A stretch of 64,000 nucleotides of DNA, from NCBI RefSeq assembly GCF_003533305.1, contig NZ_DOEH01000016.1:163398-227397 (forward strand), given 5' to 3'. Under the pieces are notes generated by a model. It made no database searches. It was given only the letters and a program-made list of their open reading frames with translations, and was not told the origin of the DNA. Positions 26,468-37,265 of the stretch are shown piece by piece. Source of the stretch: Providencia sp. (GTDB taxonomy: Bacteria > Pseudomonadota > Gammaproteobacteria > Enterobacterales > Enterobacteriaceae). Position numbers and translations under genes: made by a program. The first letter of the stretch is position 1; each line of letters starts with the position of its first letter.

Positions 26468-28315
26468 TTATTCGTCAAGGAAGCTACGCAGAACTTCTGA
26501 GCGGCTTGGGTGACGCAATTTACGCAATGCTTTCGCTTCAATCTGACGGATACGTTCACGGGTAACGTCGAACTGTTTACCCACTTCCTCAAGGGTGTGG
26601 TCAGTGTTCATATCGATACCAAAACGCATACGTAGCACTTTCGCTTCACGAGCAGTTAAACCTGCTAATACTTCATGAGTCGCTGAACGTAAGCTTTCTG
26701 ACGTAGCAGAGTCTAAAGGTAATTCTAAAGTCGTATCTTCAATGAAATCGCCTAAGTGTGAATCTTCATCATCACCAATTGGTGTTTCCATGGAGATAGG
26801 TTCTTTAGCAATTTTCAGCACTTTACGAATTTTATCTTCAGGCATTAACATGCGCTCAGCCAGTTCCTCTGGCGATGGCTCACGGCCCATTTCTTGCAGC
26901 ATTTGGCGAGAGATACGGTTCAATTTATTGATAGTTTCAATCATATGAACCGGAATACGAATTGTGCGAGCCTGATCCGCAATGGAGCGAGTGATAGCCT
27001 GACGTATCCACCAAGTTGCATAAGTTGAGAACTTATAACCACGGCGGTATTCAAATTTATCAACCGCTTTCATCAAGCCGATATTACCTTCTTGAATCAA
27101 GTCAAGGAACTGTAAGCCACGGTTGGTGTATTTTTTCGCAATCGAAATAACCAGACGTAAGTTTGCTTCAACCATCTCTTTTTTCGCACGGCGCGCTTTC
27201 GCTTCACCGATAGACATGCGACGGTTGATATCTTTGACTTGTTCAATCGTTAGACCCGTTTCTTCTTCAACTTGGCGTAGTCTCTGTAAGCAACGTAAAA
27301 TTTCTTCTTCAACTTCTAGCAGTTTTTCGGACCACGGCTTGTTCATTGCTTTGGCAGCAGTCAACCAAGTCTCGCTGGTTTCATTACCACTAAATAACGT
27401 GATGAAATTTTTCTTAGGCATTTTGCATTGTTCAACACAGAATTTCATGATGGTACGTTCTTGCAAACGCACTCTATCCATCATTTCACGCATATTGTTG
27501 ACCAAATAGTCAAACTGCTTAGGTACTAAACGGAACTCTTTGAAAACATCAGACAACTCTTGAATAGCTGCGGCTGTTTTTGCATCACTACGGCCATATT
27601 GCTTGATATGTTGACGTGTTTTTTCATATTGAATACGAAGATCAGAGAACTTTTGACGAGCTAATTCAGGATCGATGCTGTTATCATCTTCGCTATCTTC
27701 CTCATCTTCCTCGTCTTCATCTTCATTATCATCTTTGTCAAGCTCTTCTTTTGGTAATTCAGAGCCAACATGTGTTGCGGTCGGAGCGAAATCCTCTTCA
27801 GCATTTGGGTCGACAAAGCCTGTAATCAAATCTGATAAACGGCTTTCTCCTGCCTCAACACGGTCGTATTGTTCAAGTAGATAAGTGATGGCCTCAGGGT
27901 ATTCAGCGACAGAACACTGAACCTGATTGATACCATCTTCAATACGTTTTGCGATGTCGATTTCACCTTCACGGGTGAGGAGTTCGACAGTACCCATTTC
28001 ACGCATATACATGCGTACAGGGTCAGTTGTACGGCCAATTTCACTTTCAACACTGGACAACACTTGTGCAGCAGCTTCTGCTGCATCTTCATCAGTATCG
28101 GAAGTATTTTCAGCCAAAATTAAATCATCAGCATCAGGTGCTTCTTCCATGACCTGGATGCCCATGTCATTAATCATCTGGATGATATCTTCAATTTGAT
28201 CTGAATCGACGATATCTTCCGGCAGATGGTCGTTGACCTCAGCATAGGTTAAATAACCTTGCTCTTTACCCTTGGTTACGAGTAACTTTAGCTGCGACTG
28301 CGGGTTTTGCTCCAT
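26468..28315 (-). CDS. rpoD: RNA polymerase primary sigma factor RpoD (sigma-70)
   Basis: This 615-residue protein (E. coli 613) has region 1.1 at the N-terminus, region 1.2 with [11 protein letters not shown] near residue 96, an acidic non-conserved insert near residues 190-215 (a run of Asp/Glu), region 2 with [39 protein letters not shown] split over 2.2-2.4, region 3, and region 4.2 with [19 protein letters not shown]. It directs RNA polymerase to housekeeping promoters. It is last in the macromolecular synthesis operon rpsU-dnaG-rpoD; the 182-base gap behind dnaG leaves room for extra promoters. Confidence 0.98.
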   Translation of the reverse strand: MEQNPQSQLKLLVTKGKEQGYLTYAEVNDHLPEDIVDSDQIEDIIQMINDMGIQVMEEAPDADDLILAENTSDTDEDAAEAAAQVLSSVESEIGRTTDPVRMYMREMGTVELLTREGEIDIAKRIEDGINQVQCSVAEYPEAITYLLEQYDRVEAGESRLSDLITGFVDPNAEEDFAPTATHVGSELPKEELDKDDNEDEDEEDEEDSEDDNSIDPELARQKFSDLRIQYEKTRQHIKQYGRSDAKTAAAIQELSDVFKEFRLVPKQFDYLVNNMREMMDRVRLQERTIMKFCVEQCKMPKKNFITLFSGNETSETWLTAAKAMNKPWSEKLLEVEEEILRCLQRLRQVEEETGLTIEQVKDINRRMSIGEAKARRAKKEMVEANLRLVISIAKKYTNRGLQFLDLIQEGNIGLMKAVDKFEYRRGYKFSTYATWWIRQAITRSIADQARTIRIPVHMIETINKLNRISRQMLQEMGREPSPEELAERMLMPEDKIRKVLKIAKEPISMETPIGDDEDSHLGDFIEDTTLELPLDSATSESLRSATHEVLAGLTAREAKVLRMRFGIDMNTDHTLEEVGKQFDVTRERIRQIEAKALRKLRHPSRSEVLRSFLDE

Positions 28316-28497
28316 AAGACGGTATCCACACTTCTGAGTATTTAGATTGGTGTCGGTCGGCGAAACTATCGGCCAACAAGAACATACAAAGGGAATTTTT
28401 ATTGTTTGCTACGCCCTTTATATTTCGTAGCATTTAAGGCATCAGCCTTGTTTTATGCGGCACTTAAGCCGTTTAGTATACTAATTCTGGGTTATAT

Positions 28498-30243
28498 TTA
28501 CGTTTTCATTCGAGAAAGCGTTATCAAGCTGACTTCTTTACGCTCTTCCGAGGTCAGTTTTTGTGTTCGTTCTTTTGCTATTAGATAGTTGAAACGTTCA
28601 TCGAGTGCGCTATTAAATAGATGGTTTAGCGCATCTATAAATGTATTTTCCGCTATCTCCTCTATCTCTATATCGTTCCAAGTTGCTAGTTTTTCAAGCT
28701 GTGATGCATATTTATTATCGCGATAGCGCTCTAGCAGTTGCCCTGTGGTCATTCCGGGGTTGGAACGGCAAACATCAACCAATTCCTGAAATAGTGAAAG
28801 CCCCGGCATTTGTATATGGGCTATTCCCTCTAATGAGGGAACAAGTTCCGAAAGGTTCGGATTTTGTACCAACAGTGCGATTAATATTCGCATTGTCGTT
28901 GGTTTTAATGTTGGCGCCTGATAGTTTGGTTGCTCAGTAGTCTCTCTATCAATCATAGCAAGAACTTGAGAAATATCCGGTATACCAATAAAATTTCCTA
29001 ATTCTTGGGCCATATAAAGGCGCAGAGTTTCACCTGGTATCTGCTTTATCAATGGGATAGCAAGTTTACTAAATTTTGCTCTCCCTTCAGGTATGGTTAA
29101 ATCAACCTGAGGAACCAGTGAATCAAATAAGAACGTTGATAAGGTATGGGCATTTTGCATTCGTTGCTCAAAAGCCTCTTTACCTTCTTTACGTACCAAT
29201 GTATCAGGGTCTTCGCCATCAGGTAAAAACATAAAACGTAGTTGGCGACCATCACTTAGATAAGGAAGTGCCGTTTCAAGGGCGCGCCATGCAGCTTCTC
29301 TTCCTGCTCGGTCTCCGTCATAACAGCAAATTACAGTGTCCGTTGAGCGATATAATAATTGGATATGTTCTGACGTTGTTGAAGTGCCTAGTGAGGCGAC
29401 CGCATAGCTGATGTCATACTGAGCAAGTGCCACAACGTCCATATAGCCTTCGACGACAAGTAACTTTGTTAGTTCATTACTATTTTTTGTTGCTTCATAT
29501 AGACCAAATAATTGGCGGCCTTTATGAAATATGTCAGTTTCTGGTGAGTTTAAGTATTTAGGTAATGCGTCACCTAATACACGACCACCAAAAGCGATAA
29601 CACGACCACGTCTATCCCTGATTGGGAACATGACTCGTTCTCTAAAACGATCATATGTGCGGCCTTTATCATTAGTCACTAACATGCCAGCAGCATCAAG
29701 TTGCTGACGGCTTTCGGGATTAACTGCAAATTTTTTGAGCAAATTATCCCAGCCCGGAGGGGCAAAACCTATGGAAAAATGCGCAATAATATCTGCACTT
29801 AAACCACGTTGGCTTAAATAATCTTTGGCTTTATTTGCCGTTGGATGATTTAAGGCAGCGCAGTAAAACTGATTAATTTTCTCCATCAACTGATAAAGAT
29901 TTTGTCGTTGATGTAGTTCAATTTGGCTTGCTCCTGTTCCTGTTTCGTATGGAACATCAAGACCGTGTGATGATGACAACTCTTCTATTGCTTCGACAAA
30001 ATCAAGTTTGTCGTAATTCATTAAGAAATCGATGGCATTACCATGAGCACCACAACCAAAACAATAATAAAATTGTCTTTCACCATTAACAGTAAATGAT
30101 GGTGTTTTTTCATTGTGGAACGGACAGCAAGCGTGATGGTTTTTACCCTGTTTTTTTAACGGGACTTTTGCATCGATTAAATCAATGATATCTATTCTTG
30201 CTAACAAGTCATTGATAAATGAACGCGGAATTCGTCCAGCCAT
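28498..30243 (-). CDS. dnaG: DNA primase DnaG
   Basis: The 581-residue primase makes RNA primers for replication. The CHC2 zinc-binding domain is at the N-terminus (CPFHNEKTPSF and YYCFGCGAHG; Cys40, His43, Cys61, Cys64). The TOPRIM core includes VVEGYMDVVAL near residue 265 and CCYDGDRAGREAAWRAL near residue 308. The C-terminal domain that binds DnaB helicase ends the protein. It lies downstream of rpsU across a probable attenuating hairpin. Confidence 0.97.
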   Translation of the reverse strand: MAGRIPRSFINDLLARIDIIDLIDAKVPLKKQGKNHHACCPFHNEKTPSFTVNGERQFYYCFGCGAHGNAIDFLMNYDKLDFVEAIEELSSSHGLDVPYETGTGASQIELHQRQNLYQLMEKINQFYCAALNHPTANKAKDYLSQRGLSADIIAHFSIGFAPPGWDNLLKKFAVNPESRQQLDAAGMLVTNDKGRTYDRFRERVMFPIRDRRGRVIAFGGRVLGDALPKYLNSPETDIFHKGRQLFGLYEATKNSNELTKLLVVEGYMDVVALAQYDISYAVASLGTSTTSEHIQLLYRSTDTVICCYDGDRAGREAAWRALETALPYLSDGRQLRFMFLPDGEDPDTLVRKEGKEAFEQRMQNAHTLSTFLFDSLVPQVDLTIPEGRAKFSKLAIPLIKQIPGETLRLYMAQELGNFIGIPDISQVLAMIDRETTEQPNYQAPTLKPTTMRILIALLVQNPNLSELVPSLEGIAHIQMPGLSLFQELVDVCRSNPGMTTGQLLERYRDNKYASQLEKLATWNDIEIEEIAENTFIDALNHLFNSALDERFNYLIAKERTQKLTSEERKEVSLITLSRMKT

Positions 30244-30279
30244 AAGCCTCTTTTTCGCCTGTTGATGAACGATAATAAG

Positions 30280-30304
30280 CCGCGCTTCCTTTCGGAAAGC
30301 ACGG
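30280..30304 (-). terminator. Hairpin between rpsU and dnaG, probable partial terminator
   Basis: Read on the minus strand, CCGTGCTTTCC and GGAAGCGCGG pair over ten base pairs with one bulged T around a GAAA loop, followed by a T/A-rich tail (TTATTATCG). E. coli has a partial terminator at the same place in this operon, which lowers dnaG expression relative to rpsU. The weak U-tract fits readthrough. Confidence 0.6.
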
Positions 30305-30365
30305 CCTTTAACTGCTTACTAATACTGCCTGTAATGGTTGCGATTAGTATCGCGACCGAGAGATA

Positions 30366-30911
<546 letters not shown>

Positions 30912-31931
30912 ATGCGCGTTTTAGGTATTGAAACTTCTTGCGATGAAACCGGGATCGCAATCTATGATGATAAACTAGGTCTGTTAGCTAATCAATTATA
31001 CAGCCAAATTAAAGTCCACGCAGACTACGGTGGTGTTGTTCCTGAATTGGCTTCTCGCGATCATATTCGTAAAACAGTGCCGTTAATCCAAGCTGCACTT
31101 AAAGAAGCGAATTTAACGCGTGCTGATATCGATGCGGTGGCTTATACCGCAGGTCCTGGACTTGTCGGTGCATTGATGGTTGGCGCAACTGTTGGGCGTT
31201 CTTTAGCATTTGCATGGAATGTGCCTGCGGTGGCAGTTCATCATATGGAAGGTCATTTATTGGCGCCAATGCTTGAAGATAAAACGCCAGAATTTCCTTT
31301 TGTTGCACTACTCGTTTCAGGTGGTCATACCCAGCTTATTAGTGTGACTGGAATTGGTGAATATGAGTTACTGGGCGAATCGATTGATGATGCTGCCGGT
31401 GAAGCTTTTGATAAAACGGCCAAACTTCTTGGATTAGATTATCCTGGCGGGCCAGTGTTGTCGCGTATGGCGCAACAAGGTGTAGAAGGGCGATTTGTAT
31501 TCCCACGACCAATGACAGACAGACCAGGTCTTGATTTTAGTTTTTCAGGATTAAAAACATTTGCCGCAAATACCATTCGTAATAATGCCGATGACCCGCA
31601 AACACGCGCTGATATTGCGAGAGCATTTGAAGACGCTGTCGTTGATACATTAGCAATTAAATGTAAGCGTGCACTTGAACAAACAGGATTCAAGCGTTTG
31701 GTTATGGCTGGCGGCGTAAGTGCAAATCGTGCTTTACGTGCAAAAATGGAAACTGTACTTAAACAACGTGGAGGCGAAGTTTTCTATGCACGCCCTGAGT
31801 TTTGTACTGATAATGGCGCAATGATTGCATTGGCCGGTTTGATCCGTCTTAAAGGCGGTTCAACGACAGGACTTGCGGTGACCGTGCGCCCACGTTGGCC
31901 TCTCGCTGAACTTCCTCCTCTCGAAAAATAA
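30912..31931 (+). CDS. tsaD: tRNA threonylcarbamoyladenosine transferase subunit TsaD
   Basis: This 339-residue Kae1-family protein (E. coli 337) transfers the threonylcarbamoyl group to A37 of ANN-decoding tRNAs, with TsaB, TsaE and TsaC. The metal motif HMEGH gives His111 and His115. The nucleotide-binding ASKHA fold shows [10 protein letters not shown] at the N-terminus and [10 protein letters not shown] near residue 270. It is divergent from rpsU as in E. coli. The same fold is used by the HypF fragment at the start of this window. Confidence 0.98.
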   Translation: MRVLGIETSCDETGIAIYDDKLGLLANQLYSQIKVHADYGGVVPELASRDHIRKTVPLIQAALKEANLTRADIDAVAYTAGPGLVGALMVGATVGRSLAFAWNVPAVAVHHMEGHLLAPMLEDKTPEFPFVALLVSGGHTQLISVTGIGEYELLGESIDDAAGEAFDKTAKLLGLDYPGGPVLSRMAQQGVEGRFVFPRPMTDRPGLDFSFSGLKTFAANTIRNNADDPQTRADIARAFEDAVVDTLAIKCKRALEQTGFKRLVMAGGVSANRALRAKMETVLKQRGGEVFYARPEFCTDNGAMIALAGLIRLKGGSTTGLAVTVRPRWPLAELPPLEK

Positions 31932-31951
31932 GACGTAATTCATTTTTGAAT

Positions 31952-31977
31952 AAAAGAGCTGAAATCAGCTCTTTTTT
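31952..31977 (+). terminator. tsaD terminator
   Basis: A perfect 10-bp stem AAAAGAGCTG/CAGCTCTTTT (31952-31961, 31966-31975) with an AAAT loop runs into a T-run. It also fits as the end of the convergent aer transcript because of the A-run on its left side. Confidence 0.9.
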
Positions 31978-32014
31978 AATGACAAATTTTTAGTTACAAA
32001 AATTGAATGTGTGA

Positions 32015-33547
32015 TTAATGTAAAATCGTCACTGCATCTTCAAGGCGAATAGCACGATTTTTGACCATATTGGATGTCTGAGTACTTTGCTCTACTAACA
32101 TCGTACTTTGCTGAGTAATGGATTCCAACTCACTAACGGCTTGTGTAATGTCTGATAATCCTACGGCTTGTTCAGAAGTCGCATGACTAATATGGGTAAT
32201 TAGCTGGGTAACATTTTGCACTTGATTCACAATATCTTTCATTGTGCTGCCTGCGGTATTGACTTGTACCTTTCCTGAGTTAACTTTCTTTTCGCAATCG
32301 GTAATCAGTTCTCGAATATCGTTAACCGCACTAGCACTTCGGCTGGCAAGGCTGCGAACTTCTTTGGCGACGACAGCAAAGCCTCTCCCTTGTTCTCCGG
32401 CTCGTGCGGCCTCTACAGCAGCATTAAGAGCCAGTATATTGGTTTGAAAAGCAATATCTTTAATCACATCCGTAATCGAGTTTATTTTACTGGTGCTATG
32501 TACAATATCATCCATGGTATTGACGACTTCTTCCATGATAGCGCCACCGTTGAGGGCGGTTTCACTGGTTTGATTTGAAAGCTTATCTACCTGAGTTGTG
32601 TTATCAGCATTCATTTTAACGGATACCGTCATTTGATTCATGGTGGCGACCGTTTGCTGCATATAACCTACCGTTTTTAGTGTATGGCTATCGAGTTTAC
32701 CGCAATCATTGACAATGGATTCGCTGCCTTTACGTACATTATCGACCTGTTCAGAAACATCATTGATTAGCCAACGACAAATTAAGCCAAGTTGACCAAT
32801 TGCACGTAAAAGTAGGCCTATTTCATCTACACGATTCATATGGTCAATACTATTGCGTTCACCTTTTGCCACATTGAGTGCTTGTGCTGTGATATTTTCG
32901 ATAGGTTTTGCGATTGTTCGTTCAAGAGCCAAACTACCGATTATTAGCGTCAAGAATGTACAAATGCTCGAGGTGATTAAGGGCATCTCGCGCATCCCAA
33001 TGGCTGCTGCCATCGAAATCCACACAATAAACAATAAAGCCATTAACAAGCGAATTCGCCAACGAGTGGATATGGTTGAACAATGAAATAATCTATTTTT
33101 GGCCAGTACAATACCTTTGTAGATTTTTTTACTGCATCTATTGTCACACATGGCTGCATAAAGCGGTTCTACGGCGGCGATTTCTTGGCGAGTAGCGCGG
33201 ATTCGAATTGACATATAGCCTGTAATTACACCCTGCCTTTCCATGGGAATGATGTTTGCTCTTACCCAATAATGGTCACCATTTTTACGTCTGTTTTTGA
33301 CGATGCCAGTCCATGGTTCTCCTTTTTTTAAAGTTGACCACATATCAGCAAATGCTTCTTTTGGCATATCAGGATGGCGAATAATATTGTGAGGTTTATG
33401 GAGTAATTCGTTTAATTCATAACCACTAACTTGAACAAAGAAATCATTGGCATGGACTATGTTTCCTTGTAAGTCACTTGTCGTCATTAATGTTATATCT
33501 TCATCTAAGATATGTTCGTTTTGAGTGATATAAAGAGTTCTGCTCAT
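32015..33547 (-). CDS. aer: Aerotaxis receptor Aer
   Basis: The 510-residue protein (E. coli Aer 506) senses redox/energy state through an FAD-binding PAS domain and signals to CheA/CheW. The PAS domain spans about residues 15-120 (HANDFFVQVSGY, NGDHYWVRANIIPM). A membrane anchor of two closely spaced helices follows at about 165-210, then a HAMP-like segment and the signalling domain with its hairpin tip FQTNILALNAAVEAARAGEQGRG split across residues near 370. In this genome it stands between tsaD and plsY, while E. coli aer lies elsewhere beyond rpoD. No clear flagellar sigma-28 promoter was found. Confidence 0.95.
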   Translation of the reverse strand: MSRTLYITQNEHILDEDITLMTTSDLQGNIVHANDFFVQVSGYELNELLHKPHNIIRHPDMPKEAFADMWSTLKKGEPWTGIVKNRRKNGDHYWVRANIIPMERQGVITGYMSIRIRATRQEIAAVEPLYAAMCDNRCSKKIYKGIVLAKNRLFHCSTISTRWRIRLLMALLFIVWISMAAAIGMREMPLITSSICTFLTLIIGSLALERTIAKPIENITAQALNVAKGERNSIDHMNRVDEIGLLLRAIGQLGLICRWLINDVSEQVDNVRKGSESIVNDCGKLDSHTLKTVGYMQQTVATMNQMTVSVKMNADNTTQVDKLSNQTSETALNGGAIMEEVVNTMDDIVHSTSKINSITDVIKDIAFQTNILALNAAVEAARAGEQGRGFAVVAKEVRSLASRSASAVNDIRELITDCEKKVNSGKVQVNTAGSTMKDIVNQVQNVTQLITHISHATSEQAVGLSDITQAVSELESITQQSTMLVEQSTQTSNMVKNRAIRLEDAVTILH

Positions 33548-33677
33548 GTTATTACCATTATGTTATACCCACCATTTTTGAAGTAACAGAGTGTCGGTTC
33601 TCGCTAAAGGGCGTCCTTTGGACTTCATGGTCAGAGATTGACGTAAAATTCATCAGGAATATTCATTTTTCGACTAT

Positions 33678-33699
33678 CTGTAACTCGAATTATTTAGGG
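33678..33699 (+). repeat. ERIC-element end remnant
   Basis: These 22 bases are identical to the right end of the complete ERIC element at 47243-47264. The rest of the element is not recognisable, so this looks like a deletion remnant. Confidence 0.65.
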
Positions 33700-33926
33700 T
33701 ATGGTTTTATTTTGCTTCTATATAGTCGACAGCTTGTAAATATTCATTAGTAATAAATTTGCAATTATTTAACTTTTTCTTAAAAATGTGCGCTACCTAT
33801 GATAAATAGGTGCGATAGCACGATCTGCTGTTCATACAGTTTTAAGGGTAGATATATCACTTTTGTTCTTCATGACTTTTTGTAGAGAGGAAAAAGGATG
33901 GGAGAATAACATGGGCAATAGGCGTT

Positions 33927-33950
33927 AAAAATTAGGCTGAAAGCTCAGCC
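33927..33950 (-). terminator. plsY terminator
   Basis: On the minus strand GGCTGA-GCTT-TCAGCC (33950-33935) forms a 6-bp hairpin followed by TAATTTTT (down to 33927). It is 13 bases after the plsY stop. Confidence 0.65.
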
Positions 33951-33962
33951 CAATTCCGAGAA

Positions 33963-34619
33963 TTAATCGTCTTGTTCCTGATCTTTGACTTCTTGAGCAA
34001 TTTCTTTGTTTGTTTTTTGCTTTTTATTTTTCAATTTTTGCCAAATACGACTTTCTTGTCCGCGCCATAAACGCTGTATATTGGCGTGGTGACGTACGAG
34101 AACTAAACAAGAAAGCATCGCCACAGGGAAGGTGAACTCTGGTTTGAACCACCAAACATAGAAAGGGGCTAGCAGTGCGCTTACGATAGCTCCCAGTGAT
34201 GAATAACCGCTAAGAAGAACCGTTAGTAGCCAAGTCCCCGCAATCAAGCCTGAGAGATCCCAGCCAATGGCAGCGATTGAGCCGAATGCTGTTGCAACGC
34301 CCTTACCACCTTTAAAATGAAAGAAAACCGGATAAATATGGCCTAGGCAGGCTGCAATTGCGACAAAGCCAAGATAGAATGGTTGCACATTTAAATAGTA
34401 AGCTAGCCAAACAGGTATCATCCCTTTTAACACGTCGCAAATAAGTACTGCGGCAGCGGCAGCTTTACCACCGACACGTAATACGTTAGTTGCACCAGGA
34501 TTTCCTGAGCCGTGTTGACTCGGATCAGGTAGTCTTGCTAAACGGCAGATCAGTATCGCACTGGAAACTGATCCACAAAGGTAGGCGAAGATTATCATGC
34601 CAAGCGCGGTTGCACTCAT
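33963..34619 (-). CDS. plsY: Glycerol-3-phosphate acyltransferase PlsY
   Basis: The 218-residue inner-membrane enzyme acylates sn-glycerol-3-phosphate, mainly from acyl phosphate, in phospholipid synthesis. I chose ATG 34619, with GGAG five bases upstream and an N-terminus ([20 protein letters not shown]) like the family, over the ORF start 27 bases earlier. The three family motifs are visible: [17 protein letters not shown] and the later GYSSLGAI region. The charged C-terminal tail (Lys-rich, then Asp/Glu-rich) extends past the E. coli end. It is divergent from folB, as in E. coli. Confidence 0.95.
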   Translation of the reverse strand: MSATALGMIIFAYLCGSVSSAILICRLARLPDPSQHGSGNPGATNVLRVGGKAAAAAVLICDVLKGMIPVWLAYYLNVQPFYLGFVAIAACLGHIYPVFFHFKGGKGVATAFGSIAAIGWDLSGLIAGTWLLTVLLSGYSSLGAIVSALLAPFYVWWFKPEFTFPVAMLSCLVLVRHHANIQRLWRGQESRIWQKLKNKKQKTNKEIAQEVKDQEQDD

Positions 34620-34726
34620 AGCTAACTCCAAAACGGTTAAGGCCATATATTCACTTCAGTCTTGGATAATACGCATATTTTTCCAGAAGTGGTATCAATT
34701 CAGCATAGAAACGAGAAAATGACGTG

Positions 34727-35086
34727 ATGGATATCGTATTTATTGAACAATTATCAATCATTACCACCATTGGTGTATATGACTGGGAACAAGATATTGA
34801 ACAAAAGCTAGTGCTCGATATCGAAATGGGATGGGATAATAAACGCGCGTCAATGAGCGATAATGTAGAATACTGTCTAGATTATGCGCAAGTTAGCAAT
34901 GCGATAATTAATCATGTTGGGAAAAATAAATTCGGACTAGTAGAACGAGTTGCTGAAGAAGTTGCTCAACTTTTGCTTAATCAATTTCAATGTCCTTGGG
35001 TTCGAATTAAAGTCGCCAAACCGGGTGCTGTCGCTCGGGCACTTCAAGTTGGGGTTATAATCGAAAGAGGCACGAAAACGGCTTAA
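34727..35086 (+). CDS. folB: Dihydroneopterin aldolase FolB
   Basis: The 119-residue enzyme cleaves 7,8-dihydroneopterin to 6-hydroxymethyl-dihydropterin and glycolaldehyde in folate synthesis, and can also epimerise the substrate. Family motifs are MDIVFIEQLSIITTIGVYDWE at the N-terminus (split), LVERVAEEVAQLLL in the middle with the pterin-binding Glu, and VKVAKPGAVARALQVGV-like C-terminal sequence with the catalytic Lys. I chose ATG 34727 over the GTG three bases earlier by match to the family. Confidence 0.95.
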   Translation: MDIVFIEQLSIITTIGVYDWEQDIEQKLVLDIEMGWDNKRASMSDNVEYCLDYAQVSNAIINHVGKNKFGLVERVAEEVAQLLLNQFQCPWVRIKVAKPGAVARALQVGVIIERGTKTA

Positions 35087-35114
35087 AAAATGACTGGCGG
35101 CATTCTACCGCCAG
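35085..35114 (-). terminator. Terminator between folB and cca, mainly for cca
   Basis: CTGGCGG-CATTCTA-CCGCCAG (35094-35114) is a perfect 7-bp stem. On the minus strand it is followed by TCATTTTTT (down to 35085), so it suits cca. For the + strand folB transcript there is no T-run after the stem. Confidence 0.75.
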
Positions 35115-35126
35115 TATCGCCAAGCG

Positions 35127-36371
35127 CTATAGCTTCATTTTTAATATTTGCTGCTGTTGCTGCCAGTTTGCAACTTTTTCAATTCGCTGACGCGTTAATT
35201 CATCTCTAATCTGCGGACCTTGGAAACCTTGCTCAACAATCGGTTTTACATTGACACTTTGTGCAACGTTAAAGGCTTGGCGTAGAAACTCAGCTTGTGG
35301 GTAAGCTTGTTGCTCAAGGCCTTTTCTTCCTCGAGCATCGGCCTCACTGATGATACTTAATTGCAACACGCGTTCAGGTTTTCGCCAACTATCTAAGCCA
35401 TCAAACAACTGAATTAAGTTAACCGCGCTCAGCTTATCGATAACATGGACTTTATCATGATAGCGCGCGCTAAGGCGGGCAAGATCACGCGCATTGGTGG
35501 GCACTTTTAACCTTTCGCAAAGTTGCTCGATTAGCGGGATACCTGCTTCACCGTGATTTGGATGGCTCGGCCAGATATTTTTAGGCGTTAGCGCTTTACC
35601 CACGTCATGGCATAGCGCGGCAAAACGGATATCGATATCTTGAGATAAACTTGCCACTATTTTCATCACCATTAGTGTATGAATTCCTGTGTCAATCTCA
35701 GGATGCCATTTTTCCGGTGCAGGAACACCAAACAGGTTATCTATTTCAGGAAAAAGGACCGCAAGAGCACCACATTGACGTAAAACATCAAAGTACACTT
35801 GAGGTGAGTTCGACATTAATGCCTTTTGTGTTTCTGTCCAGACTCGTTCAGCAGTTAAGTACGATAACTCACCTGAAATAGTGATCGATTGCATTAACGC
35901 CATAGTTTCTGGCGCAATGCTAAACCCTTGTTCTTGGTAACGTGCTGCAAAGCGAGCGACGCGTAATACACGTAATGGATCTTCAGCAAAAGCCGCTGAA
36001 ACGTGGCGTAGTAGACGATTGTTTAAATCATCAACGCCATGATAGGGATCAACAAGTTCACCTGAGTCGTCTTGCGCAATCGCATTAATTGTCAGATCTC
36101 GACGTAATAAATCATCTTCAATAGTGACATCCGGTGCGCTATAGCAACTAAATCCGGTATAACCTGTGCCAATTTTCCGCTCTGTTCTTGCTAACGCATA
36201 CTCTTCATGCGTTTTTGGGTGCAAAAAAACAGGAAAATCTTTTCCGACTTGCTGAAATCCTTGCGCTAACATAGCTTCAGGTGTGGTGCCTACCACCACA
36301 TAATCTCTATCTGAAATAGGCAACCCAAGTAGTTGGTCTCGTACTGCACCACCAACGAGATAAACTTTCAT
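35127..36371 (-). CDS. cca: CCA tRNA nucleotidyltransferase with HD domain
   Basis: The 414-residue multifunctional enzyme adds or repairs the 3' CCA of tRNAs. The N-terminal nucleotidyltransferase has [10 protein letters not shown] and the catalytic pair Asp21/Asp23 in SDRDYVVVG. The neck and body follow with [10 protein letters not shown] and [13 protein letters not shown]. The C-terminal HD phosphohydrolase domain (HDVGKALTP near residue 255), found in gamma-proteobacterial enzymes, is intact. It lies five bases downstream of ygiM, probably in one transcript. Confidence 0.97.
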   Translation of the reverse strand: MKVYLVGGAVRDQLLGLPISDRDYVVVGTTPEAMLAQGFQQVGKDFPVFLHPKTHEEYALARTERKIGTGYTGFSCYSAPDVTIEDDLLRRDLTINAIAQDDSGELVDPYHGVDDLNNRLLRHVSAAFAEDPLRVLRVARFAARYQEQGFSIAPETMALMQSITISGELSYLTAERVWTETQKALMSNSPQVYFDVLRQCGALAVLFPEIDNLFGVPAPEKWHPEIDTGIHTLMVMKIVASLSQDIDIRFAALCHDVGKALTPKNIWPSHPNHGEAGIPLIEQLCERLKVPTNARDLARLSARYHDKVHVIDKLSAVNLIQLFDGLDSWRKPERVLQLSIISEADARGRKGLEQQAYPQAEFLRQAFNVAQSVNVKPIVEQGFQGPQIRDELTRQRIEKVANWQQQQQILKMKL

Positions 36372-36375
36372 TATC

Positions 36376-36993
36376 TTAATTCATCCAACGGTCATGACGT
36401 TTTTTACGACGTGGAATAATATGAGGTAAAATCAAACCAAAAATAAGGCCAACACCTGCAACGCCACCGCCATACATAAACCACTGTAAGATCAGTTCGC
36501 GACGACGGTCATCAAGGTTAACTTCGACAATTTCGAGCTTTTTGCCTGCTTTAATTAACTCGTTTTTTAATTTTTCATTTTCAGCTTTTAACTGTTTAAC
36601 GATGCTATCGTTATCGGCAACGCTTTGCTGCATATTGGCAGTACGCGTATTCCAAGTATTATCGATATTATCTAATTGTTGACGAAGTTTTTGATTTTCA
36701 GCTTCAAGTTCTGGAATACGTATTTTCATACTCGGCGTATTATTTAATTGCTCAATAGGAAGCCAAACTGTTCTCCCTTTTTCATCTTTGACTTGAGCAA
36801 ATTTGTCATCTGTTGAGATAAGTTCAACAGGTTCTCCAGCATTGAGCGTACCAACAATGCGATATTTAGTCCCTGGGCCACTATGGACATAAGTTGATAA
36901 CTCATCTGATACATAACGCTTTTCTGCTGCGTGAGCGCTAACTGATAGGCCTAGCCCCATGATTGAAATTAATAATAATGGAATTTTTCGCAT
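36376..36993 (-). CDS. ygiM: SH3-domain membrane protein YgiM (TIGR04211 family)
   Basis: The 205-residue protein has a Sec signal peptide (to about residue 22), a bacterial SH3 domain (about 25-90; [19 protein letters not shown]), a coiled coil rich in Glu/Lys/Leu (about 95-160), a single transmembrane helix (about 170-190) and a basic tail [11 protein letters not shown]. Length equals E. coli YgiM (206). The periplasmic SH3 domain may bind peptidoglycan; the cellular role is not well defined. It lies just upstream of cca. Confidence 0.92.
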   Translation of the reverse strand: MRKIPLLLISIMGLGLSVSAHAAEKRYVSDELSTYVHSGPGTKYRIVGTLNAGEPVELISTDDKFAQVKDEKGRTVWLPIEQLNNTPSMKIRIPELEAENQKLRQQLDNIDNTWNTRTANMQQSVADNDSIVKQLKAENEKLKNELIKAGKKLEIVEVNLDDRRRELILQWFMYGGGVAGVGLIFGLILPHIIPRRKKRHDRWMN

Positions 36994-37265
36994 GGTGTTT
37001 AGTATCTTTTTTTAGGTGAATGGATTTTATATTATTCAAATACTAATGAGTTAAGTGTGCGTGTGCAAATGCTTAACACTAAATGTTTGTAAAGAATGAG
37101 AACTATCTTAACTCACTAAATAAGACATTTTTTAGTACGGATATCAATATAACCCTCTACAAGAAGGTGAAAGTGTAGAATTTTTGGTTTCTGTGCAGTT
37201 TGTTTTCTCAGGCAACTCTGATTGGGGTAATATGAAGGCAGTGAAATTGTCAAATAAGGAAATAT

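Larger units (their letters stand above)
33548..33962. other. Intergenic region aer-plsY
   Basis: These 415 bases lie upstream of aer and downstream of plsY, both on the minus strand. They hold an ERIC-end remnant (33678-33699), an imperfect dyad with ACCTAT-GATAA-ATAGGT at its core (33795-33811, outer GTGC/GCAC at 33788-33821), and the plsY terminator. No ORF was supported. Confidence 0.6.

Noticed and set aside
27616..27884. Plus-strand serine-rich ORFs opposite rpoD
   Set aside because: They are the complement of the acidic Asp/Glu-rich insert of sigma-70 and have no start signals.
33585..33625. Possible sigma-28 flagellar promoter upstream of aer
   Set aside because: A TGTCGGT stretch resembles the complement of the GCCGATAA -10 motif, but the spacing and the -35 half do not fit.
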